From assembly GCF_049705945.1 (NCBI RefSeq), contig NZ_JBNAMV010000004.1, forward strand, positions 1,860,001-1,924,000: a stretch of DNA of 64,000 nt, in the 5' to 3' direction. The number at the start of each line of letters is the position of its first letter. The stretch's first letter is position 1. The notes beneath the pieces were generated by a model. The model did no database searches, was not told the DNA's origin, and was given only the letters and a program-made list of their open reading frames with translations. Made by a program: the position numbers and the translations under genes. Source of the stretch: Salarchaeum japonicum_A (GTDB lineage Archaea > Halobacteriota > Halobacteria > Halobacteriales > Halobacteriaceae). This document shows positions 33,601 to 41,685 of this stretch, piece by piece.

Positions 33601-34176
33601 ATGAGCGACCCCCATGACGCCCTTCGAGACGACCCTCATCTCGGTCCGCTGGTCGAGACACACGGCGAACTCACGCTCGACCCCGCCGAGGACTTCTTCG
33701 CGCGATTCGTCACCTCAATCATCCGCCAGCAGGTGTCGATGGCGTCCGCGGCCGCCACCCGCGAACGCCTCTTCGACGCCGTCGACGTAACACCCGAGGG
33801 CATCCGTGCGGCCGACGACGCCGTCCTGCGGGACGCAGGTCTCTCCCGGCAGAAGACGCGGTACGTGAACAACATCGCGGACGCGTTCGTCGAGAACGAC
33901 TACAGTACGGAGTTCTTCGCGGGCATGAGCGACGACGACGTGCGCGACGAACTCACGTCCATCACGGGCGTCGGCGAGTGGACCGCGGACATGCAACTCC
34001 TCTTCGCGCTCGGCCGCGAGAACGTGTTCCCCGTCGGCGACCTCGGAATCAGGAAGGGCGTGCAGGCGGTGTTCGACGAGGAACTCACCCGCGCGGAGAT
34101 GCGCGACCGCGCCGAACGCTGGTCGCCGTATCGGAGTTACGCGAGCCTCTACCTCTGGCGCGCCGTCGACGACTGA
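33601..34176 (+). CDS. HhH-GPD DNA glycosylase (AlkA-type 3-methyladenine glycosylase)
   Basis: 191 residues. The helix-hairpin-helix is LTSITGVGEWTADMQLLF, and the catalytic aspartate lies in FPVGDLGIRKGV. The start SIIRQQVSMASAAATRERLF matches AlkA and its relatives, which remove alkylated bases. It lacks the iron-sulfur cysteines of EndoIII-type enzymes. The ATG at 33601 is the natural start. Length is short but normal for archaeal minimal AlkA. Confidence 0.92.
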   Translation: MSDPHDALRDDPHLGPLVETHGELTLDPAEDFFARFVTSIIRQQVSMASAAATRERLFDAVDVTPEGIRAADDAVLRDAGLSRQKTRYVNNIADAFVENDYSTEFFAGMSDDDVRDELTSITGVGEWTADMQLLFALGRENVFPVGDLGIRKGVQAVFDEELTRAEMRDRAERWSPYRSYASLYLWRAVDD

Positions 34177-34197
34177 AACGGAGAACTGACTGCTGTC

Positions 34198-35532
34198 CTA
34201 CTCCTCGTCCAGTTCCTCTTCCTCGGCTTCCTCGTCGCCCGTCGTCCGCGTCACGTCGACCTGGTAGTGCTTGAGGATGTCCCGGCCGAGCAGCAGCGGG
34301 TACTCCATGTGACCGCGGTCCTCAAGGCTCGCCGCGACGGTGTGGCGGTCGCCGTTCACGCTCACGACGATGTCCACAACGGGCCGCGCCTTTCCCTGCT
34401 TCACGCTCCCAGACTTCACCTTCGTCATGCGCTTGATGGGGCCGGCACCGATTTTCGCGGCGAACGACGTGTCGAGGCTCGTGCGTGACGCGCCCGTGTC
34501 GGACTTCGCGAGCGTGCGCTCCGTCCCGCTCGTCCCCGAGACGAGGACTTCCTCCGTGTACCCGATGACGCGCTGCTCGGTCGGCTCGCTCGGCGTGCGC
34601 GGCGCGCTCGACGGCGTGGACGTGTCGAACTGGCCGCGGAGCCGTTCGACCTCGTCACTGTTCACGCTGCCGCCCGCCCGCTCGACCGCGAGCCGCGCGA
34701 TGTCCGGCGCGGGACTCGTGCCCGTCGCCTTGAACAGGCCTTTGAAGCCCGCGGTGGGGTTGACTTCGAGGACGTACCAGCCGTCCTCGCCTTCCACGAG
34801 GTCCACGCCCGCCATGTCCAGGCCGAGCGTCGTCGCCGCGTCCCGCGCGAGCGCCTCGGCGTCCGCGGGGAGGTCGGCGACGCCCTCCACGTCCCCGCCG
34901 AGCGCGACGTTCGTCCGCCAGTCGTTCGCGGGCGCGAACCGCCGCATCGACGCGATGACCTCGCCGTCTATCACGTACACGCGGAGGTCACGGTGGCGGT
35001 CCTCGTCCCGGTCGATGAGCTCCTGAAGGAACGCGTACCGCTCGCCGACGCGGGGGTTCACGTCCTCGTCCGCGCCGACCTTCCACGTGCCGCCGCCGTG
35101 CGTTCCGATGGCGGTCTTGAACACGGCCTCCTCGCCGAACCGCGGGCGCTCCGCGTTCAAGCGGTCCGCTGACAGCGAGAGGAAGGCATCCGGCACGGAC
35201 AGCCCCGCGGCCGTGAGGTGCGTGGCGGTCGCGTACTTGTGGAACGCCGTCAGCACGTTCGACGGTTCGTTCAGCATCGGCGTCACGCCCTCCAGCGTGT
35301 GCGCGAGCCCGAGCAGTTCCGCCGGCTGCTCCGTGTTCGAGAGCAGGAGGCGGTTCACGACCACGTCCACGTCCGGCTCCAGCGTCACCTCGCCGTCCCG
35401 CACGTTCACGGACAGCGTCTCCTCCCGAAGCCACGTCCCCTCGTGGCCGAGCGCCTCTATCGCGTTCAGGATAGCCTTCGTCTCCTTCGAAGTGTGCAGG
35501 CTCAGTACCCCCACGTGCACCGATTCGGTCAT
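34198..35532 (-). CDS. RimK-family ATP-grasp ligase fused to retropepsin-like protease domain
   Basis: 444 residues from the ATG at 35532. An N domain and an ATP-grasp module, with the glycine loop GTHGGGTWKVG at about 143-153 and the metal-binding EVNPTAGFKG at 256, match RimK, which adds glutamates to proteins or small molecules. After a Ser/Pro/Thr-rich linker (about 305-322), residues 325-430 hold DTGAS (345-349) and LLLGRDIL (414-420), the aspartate-protease signature of the RimB-like family usually encoded next to RimK. Here the two are one protein. A divergent aspartoacylase-like gene sits next door. Confidence 0.9.
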   Translation of the reverse strand: MTESVHVGVLSLHTSKETKAILNAIEALGHEGTWLREETLSVNVRDGEVTLEPDVDVVVNRLLLSNTEQPAELLGLAHTLEGVTPMLNEPSNVLTAFHKYATATHLTAAGLSVPDAFLSLSADRLNAERPRFGEEAVFKTAIGTHGGGTWKVGADEDVNPRVGERYAFLQELIDRDEDRHRDLRVYVIDGEVIASMRRFAPANDWRTNVALGGDVEGVADLPADAEALARDAATTLGLDMAGVDLVEGEDGWYVLEVNPTAGFKGLFKATGTSPAPDIARLAVERAGGSVNSDEVERLRGQFDTSTPSSAPRTPSEPTEQRVIGYTEEVLVSGTSGTERTLAKSDTGASRTSLDTSFAAKIGAGPIKRMTKVKSGSVKQGKARPVVDIVVSVNGDRHTVAASLEDRGHMEYPLLLGRDILKHYQVDVTRTTGDEEAEEEELDEE

Positions 35533-35593
35533 ACACGAACTGACTCGCGGCCGGGCTAAAGGCGTGCCGCATCCTGCTGGGTCGCCAGCACAC

Positions 35594-35600
35594 GTTTTTA
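35594..35600 (+). promoter_or_regulatory. TATA-like box of the 35625 gene
   Basis: GTTTTTA ends 24 bases before the ATG at 35625. The reverse strand carries a CTTTAG about 26 bases before the RimK start, so the 92-bp gap probably holds a divergent promoter pair. Confidence 0.6.
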
Positions 35601-35624
35601 CGCATCCGGCACCCAGACTCGACA

Positions 35625-36647
35625 ATGACAGACGGGGCGTTCACGTACAACGGCGGCCGGGTCGACCCGGGGGAGACCGCCGACATCCGGTACAGCATCA
35701 GCGAGACCTACCTCGGCGACCCCGTCCGCGTCCCCATCACCATCGTCAACGGCCCCTACGACGGCCCCACGGTGTTCCTCTCCGCGGCCGTGCACGGCGA
35801 CGAACTCAACGGCATCGAGGTCGTGCGGGAGGTCGCGCAGGACTGGCCGCACGACAACCTCCACGGCACGCTCGTCTGCATACCCGTCGTGAACGTCCCC
35901 GGGTTCATCGCCCAAGAGCGCTACCTCCCCGTCTACGACCGCGACCTCAACCGCTCGTTTCCCGGGAGCGACACCTCGACGAGCGCGAAACGGATGGCGC
36001 ACCAGCTGTTCACGAACTTCATCGAACCCTGCGACTACGGCGTCGACTTCCACACGTCGACGCGCGGCCGGTCGAACATGCTCCACGTCCGCGCCAACAT
36101 GGACGACGAGGACGTGGCGGCGCTCGCACGCGCGTTCGGGTCGAACGTCATCATCGACAGCACCGGCCCCGAGGGAACGCTCCGCCGGGAAGCGAGCGAC
36201 GCCGGCGCGCCCACCATCACGGTCGAAATGGGGGAAGCCCACCGGTTCCAGCGGCGGTTCATCGACGAAGCGCTCGACGGCGTCGCGAGCGTGCTCGCCC
36301 AGTACGGCCTCCACCCCGCCGACCCCGTGGACTGGCCGGGCTGGCGCACCACCATCGAGTCCGGCGAGAAGACGTGGCTGCGCGCGGACGCCGGCGGCAT
36401 CGTCGAAACCCACTACGCCCACGGCGACCTCGTTCACGAGGGCGACACCGTCTGCACCATCACCAACCCCTTCAAATCCACGCGAGACGAGGTGTCCGCG
36501 CCGTTCACCGGCCTTCTCGTCGGCCTGCTGGAGAATCCGGTTGTCTATCCCGGGAACCCGCTCTGTCACCTCGTCGAACTCGACGAACCGACGCGGCGCG
36601 CGTACGAACGCGACCGCAACGGAACGATGCCGGAGCGCCCCGCGTAG
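35625..36647 (+). CDS. Succinylglutamate desuccinylase/aspartoacylase family (RimK-associated)
   Basis: 340 residues. The zinc site is AVHGDE (H57, E60) with a third ligand in DFHTSTRG (about H145); the catalytic Glu fits TVEMGEAHR. A C-terminal beta-barrel domain follows. This subgroup is known next to RimK-like ATP-grasp genes and is thought to remove or trim amino-acid tags. Divergent from the RimK-protease fusion. With the shorter 28.5 kb homologue, the window holds two such enzymes. Confidence 0.88.
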   Translation: MTDGAFTYNGGRVDPGETADIRYSISETYLGDPVRVPITIVNGPYDGPTVFLSAAVHGDELNGIEVVREVAQDWPHDNLHGTLVCIPVVNVPGFIAQERYLPVYDRDLNRSFPGSDTSTSAKRMAHQLFTNFIEPCDYGVDFHTSTRGRSNMLHVRANMDDEDVAALARAFGSNVIIDSTGPEGTLRREASDAGAPTITVEMGEAHRFQRRFIDEALDGVASVLAQYGLHPADPVDWPGWRTTIESGEKTWLRADAGGIVETHYAHGDLVHEGDTVCTITNPFKSTRDEVSAPFTGLLVGLLENPVVYPGNPLCHLVELDEPTRRAYERDRNGTMPERPA

Positions 36648-36698
36648 GATGCGGGGTTAGTAACTTCTATGTGGAGCGGGGTCAGAGATTCACGTGGT

Positions 36699-37124
36699 AT
36701 GAGTCAGTCGTACGACCGGGGCCTCATCGAGGACTTCGGCCGATGGCGGGAGTTCTCGGCCGGCATGTGGGCCTGGGTGTTCCATAAGTTCACGGGATGG
36801 GTACTCATCGCGTACCTGTTCACGCATATTTCGGTTCTCAGCACGGCGCTTCCGGCGGCGGACGCCTCCGCCGCGGTCATCGCCAACGGCGAGGACATCT
36901 ACACCCAGACGCTTCACGGCCTCGAAAGCATCGTCATCGTCCGGTTCCTCGAAGTCGGACTGCTCGCGGTCGCCGTTTTCCACATCCTGAACGGCGTTCG
37001 CCTGCTTCTCGTGGATCTCGGACTCGGACTCGAACAGCAAGACAAGAGCTTCTACGCCTCGCTCGTCCTCACCGGCGCAATCGTCGTGGCGAGCGTGCCG
37101 ACGTTCCTCTCGGGGGCATTCTAG
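36699..37124 (+). CDS. sdhC: Succinate dehydrogenase cytochrome b subunit
   Basis: 141 residues from the ATG at 36699. Three membrane helices with WVFHKFTGWVLIAYLFTHI near the first and HILNGVRLLLVDLG near the third, the SdhC pattern with histidines fit to bind heme b. First gene of the operon sdhCDBA; ubiquinone/menaquinone reduction takes place here. Ends two bases before sdhD. Confidence 0.92.
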   Translation: MSQSYDRGLIEDFGRWREFSAGMWAWVFHKFTGWVLIAYLFTHISVLSTALPAADASAAVIANGEDIYTQTLHGLESIVIVRFLEVGLLAVAVFHILNGVRLLLVDLGLGLEQQDKSFYASLVLTGAIVVASVPTFLSGAF

Positions 37125-37125
37125 C

Positions 37126-37497
37126 ATGGCAGAACGATACTCCTCATTCAGTCGCGGCGGTCTGGCGTGGTTCCTGCAGCGAATCACCGCGGCGTTCCTC
37201 GTGGTGACGCTCGCGTTCCACTTCTTCCTCCTGCACTTCTACAACCACGCGCCCGAAATCACGTTCGCGGGCAGCATGGGTCGGATGGAGGTACCGGCGT
37301 ACTGGCTGACGATGGTGTTGTTCCTCGGAACGGCGACGTTCCACGGCGTCAACGGCGTCTACAACGCACTCGTCAATCAGGGAATCAGCGGCACGCCGAA
37401 GCGCGTCGCGAAGTGGGTGCTGGTCGTCGCGGGCGTCGCCCTGTTCGTGCAGGGACTCCGCGTCTCGTTCGCACTCGCCGGAGGTAGTCTACTATGA
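37126..37497 (+). CDS. sdhD: Succinate dehydrogenase membrane anchor subunit
   Basis: 123 residues, three membrane helices, with FLQRITAAFLVVTLAFHFF and TATFHGVNGVYNALVN. The histidine patterns match SdhD, the second membrane anchor that helps bind heme and quinone. It lies two bases after sdhC and overlaps sdhB by four bases (ATGA). Confidence 0.9.
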   Translation: MAERYSSFSRGGLAWFLQRITAAFLVVTLAFHFFLLHFYNHAPEITFAGSMGRMEVPAYWLTMVLFLGTATFHGVNGVYNALVNQGISGTPKRVAKWVLVVAGVALFVQGLRVSFALAGGSLL

Positions 37498-38336
37498 GCA
37501 CGCAATCACCGGACACGCAGACGGAGTCGGAGACGGACCCGCAGGCCGAACGTCTCGAACGCAAGGAAGAGCGCGCCGAAGAAGCCGCATCCGCGGCCAC
37601 CGAGACCGCGGAGGACACGGTCGAACTGAAGGTATTCCGGTACGACCCCGAAATCGCGGACAAACAGGAACCGCGCTTCGACACGTTCCACGTCCCGCGG
37701 AAACAGGGGATGACGGTGCTGGACGCGCTGATGCACGCGCGCGACCACTTCGACTCCAGTCTCACCTTCCGGCACTCCTGCCGGCAGGCCGTCTGTGGGT
37801 CGGACGCGCTGTTCATCAACGGCAGCCAGCGCCTCGGCTGTCAGACCCAGATTCAGGACCTCAACAACTCGGACACGGTGCGGGTCGAACCGCTCCCGCA
37901 CGCGGACGTTGTGAAGGACCTCGTCGTGGAGATGGAGCACTTCTACGACCAGATGGAGTCGGTCGAACCCTACTTCAGCCCAGCGGAGGAACCCGAGGGC
38001 GAACAGCTCCAGTCCCGCGAGAACCGGGAGAAGATCAAGATGAGCACGCGCTGCATCTGGTGCGGTGCGTGCATGTCCTCCTGTAACATCGCCGCTGGCG
38101 ACAACGAATACCTCGGTCCCGCGGCCATCAACAAGGCCTACCGGTTCTACTTCGACGACCGCGAAGGCGAGGAACGCCAGCAGGAACGCCTCGAAATCAT
38201 CGAACAGGAACACGGCGTCTGGCGCTGCCAGACCCAGTTCTCCTGTACCACGGTCTGTCCGAAGGACATCCCGCTCACGGAACACATTCAGGAGCTCAAG
38301 CGGGAGGCCGTGAAGAGCAATCTCAAATTCTGGTAA
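37494..38336 (+). CDS. sdhB: Succinate dehydrogenase iron-sulfur subunit
   Basis: 280 residues. An acidic N-terminal extension of about 40 residues precedes the [2Fe-2S] ferredoxin domain (HSCRQAVCGSDALFING), then the [4Fe-4S] and [3Fe-4S] cysteines in CIWCGACMSSC and CTTVCPKDI. It passes electrons from SdhA to the membrane anchors. The extended, charged N terminus is common in haloarchaea. sdhA follows after three bases. Confidence 0.96.
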   Translation: MSTQSPDTQTESETDPQAERLERKEERAEEAASAATETAEDTVELKVFRYDPEIADKQEPRFDTFHVPRKQGMTVLDALMHARDHFDSSLTFRHSCRQAVCGSDALFINGSQRLGCQTQIQDLNNSDTVRVEPLPHADVVKDLVVEMEHFYDQMESVEPYFSPAEEPEGEQLQSRENREKIKMSTRCIWCGACMSSCNIAAGDNEYLGPAAINKAYRFYFDDREGEERQQERLEIIEQEHGVWRCQTQFSCTTVCPKDIPLTEHIQELKREAVKSNLKFW

Positions 38337-38339
38337 ATC

Positions 38340-40169
38340 ATGTACGAACACGACGTACTCGTAGTCGGTGCAGGCGGCGCCGGACTCCGTGCGGCCATCG
38401 CGGCCCACGAGGAAGGCGCGGACGTGGCGCTCGTCACGAAACTCCACCCGGTTCGCTCCCACACGGGCGCGGCCGAGGGCGGAATCAACGCCGCATTGCG
38501 GAACGGCGACTCGTGGCAGGACCACGCGTACGACACGATGAAGGGGTCGGACTACCTCGGTGACGCCCCCGCGGTGGAGACGCTCGCGCAGGACGCGCCC
38601 GAGAACGTCATCGAACTCGAAAACTGGGGGATGCCGTTCAGCCGAGAGGACGACGGTCGCGTCAGCCAGCGGCCGTTCGGCGGCCTCTCCTTCCCCCGCA
38701 CCACGTACGCGGGCGCGGAGACCGGCCACCACCTCCTTCACACGCTCTACGAACAGGTCGTCAAGCGCGGCATCGAGGTGTACGACGAGTGGTACGTCAC
38801 GAACCTCGCCGTCACCGACGAGGACGACCCGAACGAACGGGACTGCCACGGCATCGTCGGCTACGACGTGCAGACCGGCGAACTCGCTGGCTTCCGCGCG
38901 AACGACGGCGTCATCCTCGCGACTGGCGGGATGGGGCAGGTGTTCGACCACACCACGAACGCGGTCGCGAACACCGGCGACGGCGTCGCGATGGCGTACC
39001 GCGCCGGCGTCCCGATGGAGGACATGGAGTTCATTCAGTTCCACCCGACCACGCTCCCCTCCACGGGCGTCCTCATCAGCGAGGGTGTGCGCGGCGAGGG
39101 CGGCATCCTCTACAACTCAGAGGGTGAACGGTTCATGTTCGAGTACGGGTACGCGACCAACGACGGCGAACTCGCCAGCCGCGACGTCGTCGCACGCGCC
39201 GAACTCACCGAAGTGAACGAGGGACGCGGGTTCGAGGACGAGTACGTGATGCTCGACATGCGTCACCTCGGCGAGGAACGCATCCTCGACCGCCTCGAAA
39301 ACATCCTCCACCTCGCGGAGGACTTCGAGGGCGTCGACGGTCTCGAAGAACCGATGCCGGTCAAGCCCGGCCACCACTACGCGATGGGCGGCATCGAAAC
39401 GGACGAACACGGCCAGACCTGCATCGACGGCCTGTACGCCGTCGGCGAATGTGCGTGCGTGAGCGTGCACGGCGGGAACCGCCTCGGCGGGAACGCCCTC
39501 CCCGAACTCATCGTGTTCGGGAAGCGCGCCGGCTCGCACGCCGCCGGCCGCGACTTCGGCGAACCCAAGATTCAGACCGGGAAACCCACGAACCCCGAGC
39601 TCGAAGACCTCGACACCACGGCTTCCCTCGGAACCGTGAACGACGACGAAGCCGCCGCGGACGGCGGACTCGCCGCCGAAGACCCCGAAACCGTCGTGGG
39701 CGCCACCGTCGAACGCGAGGACGAACGCATCACGCGCCTCCTCGAAAAGGACGAAGGCACCCAGCACGCCGAAATCCGCGCCGACATCCAGAAGACGATG
39801 ACCGCGAACGTCAACGTCTTCCGGGAGGAAGGCGCTCTCAAAGAAACGCTCCACGACATCCGGGACGCCCGCGAACGCTACGAGGACGTGTACGTCGCCG
39901 ACAAATCCAGGACGTTCAACACCGACCTCCAGCACACCCTCGAAACCCGGAACATCCTCGATATCGCCGAAGCCCTCACCATGGGCGCGCTCGCCCGCGA
40001 CGAATTCCGCGGCGCACACTGGCGCAAGGAACATCAGGAGCGCAAGGACGACGAGTGGCTCAAACACACGATGGTCTCCTGGAACGACGGCCAGCCCGAA
40101 CTCTGGTACCGTCCCGTCATCCTCGACGGCGAAAACAAGACCTACGAGCCGAAAGAACGGTCCTACTAA
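38340..40169 (+). CDS. sdhA: Succinate dehydrogenase flavoprotein subunit
   Basis: 609 residues. FAD-binding GAGGAGLRAA at the start, the flavin-linked histidine in SHTGAAEGGINAA, active-site FHPTTLPSTG and GNALPEL segments. It oxidises succinate to fumarate. Last gene of sdhCDBA; directly followed by a palindromic element that probably acts as a bidirectional terminator against the convergent eIF2B-like gene. Confidence 0.97.
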   Translation: MYEHDVLVVGAGGAGLRAAIAAHEEGADVALVTKLHPVRSHTGAAEGGINAALRNGDSWQDHAYDTMKGSDYLGDAPAVETLAQDAPENVIELENWGMPFSREDDGRVSQRPFGGLSFPRTTYAGAETGHHLLHTLYEQVVKRGIEVYDEWYVTNLAVTDEDDPNERDCHGIVGYDVQTGELAGFRANDGVILATGGMGQVFDHTTNAVANTGDGVAMAYRAGVPMEDMEFIQFHPTTLPSTGVLISEGVRGEGGILYNSEGERFMFEYGYATNDGELASRDVVARAELTEVNEGRGFEDEYVMLDMRHLGEERILDRLENILHLAEDFEGVDGLEEPMPVKPGHHYAMGGIETDEHGQTCIDGLYAVGECACVSVHGGNRLGGNALPELIVFGKRAGSHAAGRDFGEPKIQTGKPTNPELEDLDTTASLGTVNDDEAAADGGLAAEDPETVVGATVEREDERITRLLEKDEGTQHAEIRADIQKTMTANVNVFREEGALKETLHDIRDARERYEDVYVADKSRTFNTDLQHTLETRNILDIAEALTMGALARDEFRGAHWRKEHQERKDDEWLKHTMVSWNDGQPELWYRPVILDGENKTYEPKERSY

Positions 40170-40173
40170 CGGA

Positions 40174-40278
40174 CTTTTTTACTCAGCGGGTCGCCGGAGG
40201 CGACCGCTTGAGTAAAAACCTCCACTAAAAATGCTCGCTCGCTCCGCGAGCGAGTGAATCGCGGCGCGACGCGCCGCG
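40174..40278. repeat. Palindromic element cluster after sdhA
   Basis: Starts five bases after sdhA. The first hairpin runs TTTTTTACTC... inner stem GGTCGCC-GGA-GGCGACC at 40189-40205 ...GAGTAAAAACC. A second stem of nine perfect pairs with loop TCC is at 40234-40254, and a third, eight pairs with loop GAC, at 40260-40278. The first shares its core with those at 15.0 kb and, inverted, 19.96 kb. No gene lies between 40170 and 40423. Confidence 0.8.
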
Positions 40279-40423
40279 AACGCTCTTCCGACTCCATTAT
40301 TCGTACTCCGAGCATTCAAGTAGGAAGCCGCGGCCAGCGGTCGGTATGTCCTGAGTGGTGGGGCGTGTCGGGCCGCGAAATTCGGGGACGGCCGACGCGC
40401 TCGTGGGAGTCTCCGTGTTCGCC

Positions 40424-41278
40424 CTAGAACGTCTGCGCGCCGTCCTCAGTGACCACGCGGTTGAGGAGACGCATCGGCGTCTCGTCGTACGACGGGTTGG
40501 CGACCTCGAACCCTTCGGGGGGTTCGCGGATAACCTCGCTCTCAGTGCGGAACTCGTTCTCGAACCGGAACCCGCCTCCGTCCACGATTTTCGCGCTCGA
40601 CCCCGCGACGGTCACGGGCGTGTCCGTGTCGCTCGCGGTCGCGCAGAGCGGGTACGTGCCGACGCGGTTGTAGAGCGTGTCGTCCACGATGCAGTCCATC
40701 CCGACGACCACCTGGTCGCAGTCGTCGAGATAGTAGCCTGCGGCACCGTCCACGATGAGCGTCGGGCTGACGCGGTCGATTTCGGCGAGCACGCGCGCCG
40801 CTTTCCGCCCGAGGTGGCGCGGACGGGCTTCGGTGACGTACACGTCGAGGTACGCGCCGTCTTCCGCCGCGAGTTCGATTGCTTCCAAGACGGTGGTCGA
40901 GTAGTCGTGGGTCAGGATGGTCGCGCCGTCGTCGAGCGTCTCCGCGACGTGCTCGGCGGCCGCGTGTTTCGCGGACTCGACGCGTTCGACCACGCGGTCG
41001 ACTGCCTCGCCGGTCACCTGCTTCGCGTCCGCGACCGACTCGAGGTCGGCGTCTCGAACCGCGTTCACGATTTCTCGCTGTGTCGTGACGAGACTCGCGT
41101 GCGAGGGACTGGCGCGCCGGAGCGCGCGGCTGTTCCGCTCCAGCGCCCGCACGTACTCCTCCACGGTCGGGAACTCTTGCTCGTCGAGCTCGCAGAGCGC
41201 TCGCGCGGCCTTCACGGCGACGACCGAGGAGGAGTGCGTTCGCATCTCCCGAATCTCCTCGGCGGTCTCGTCTATCAT
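40424..41278 (-). CDS. eIF2B alpha/beta/delta-like protein (R15P isomerase family)
   Basis: 284 residues from the ATG at 41278. The C-terminal two thirds are the NagB/RpiA-like fold of the eIF2B/methylthioribose-1-phosphate isomerase/ribose-1,5-bisphosphate isomerase family. Typical motifs are VTEARPRHLG, GMDCIVDDTLYNRVGTYPLC (with Cys and Asp as active-site pair). The usual NKxGT reads NRVGT here. It could be a sugar isomerase in nucleoside degradation or a translation-factor homologue; sequence does not decide. Confidence 0.87.
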   Translation of the reverse strand: MIDETAEEIREMRTHSSSVVAVKAARALCELDEQEFPTVEEYVRALERNSRALRRASPSHASLVTTQREIVNAVRDADLESVADAKQVTGEAVDRVVERVESAKHAAAEHVAETLDDGATILTHDYSTTVLEAIELAAEDGAYLDVYVTEARPRHLGRKAARVLAEIDRVSPTLIVDGAAGYYLDDCDQVVVGMDCIVDDTLYNRVGTYPLCATASDTDTPVTVAGSSAKIVDGGGFRFENEFRTESEVIREPPEGFEVANPSYDETPMRLLNRVVTEDGAQTF

Positions 41279-41337
41279 ACTCGGGGCGTCGCCGCCGCGG
41301 GGGAAATGCGTTTCGCCCCACGGCTCGTCCCTTGCGT

Positions 41338-41685
41338 ATGGCCGACGTGACGTACTACTGTCCGCGCTGCGAGACGCTCGCGACCGTCGAACGAGACGCC
41401 TACCTCGCCGACAAGTCGGTGACGCCGTATCCACTGGAGGGTTGGTCGTACGACCCACCGAGTGCGCTCCCGCACGCGGACGCCGACGGCGTTCGGTTCG
41501 TCTGCGGGGAGAGCGACGGCGTCGACTGGAGCGAGGACGGCTGTGGGGAGCCGTTCTACCTGAACTTCGTCCGGCACGACGAGGGTCGAGAAATCGACTC
41601 CGAACCCGCGTCGGAGTACGTCGAACTCAACGTCCGGCCGAGCGAGCCACGCGGCCCGCAGGGCCCGGGCGGCCCTACCCCTTGA
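41338..41685 (+). CDS. Small zinc-ribbon haloarchaeal protein
   Basis: 115 residues from the ATG at 41338. The N terminus has YYCPRCETLA and later FVCGESDGVDWSEDGCGEPF, four to five cysteines in a zinc-ribbon-like layout. The tail PRGPQGPGGP is flexible. No catalytic site. Divergent from the eIF2B-like gene with 59 bp between them, and overlapping the convergent rtcB by 11 bases. Function unknown. Confidence 0.78.
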   Translation: MADVTYYCPRCETLATVERDAYLADKSVTPYPLEGWSYDPPSALPHADADGVRFVCGESDGVDWSEDGCGEPFYLNFVRHDEGREIDSEPASEYVELNVRPSEPRGPQGPGGPTP

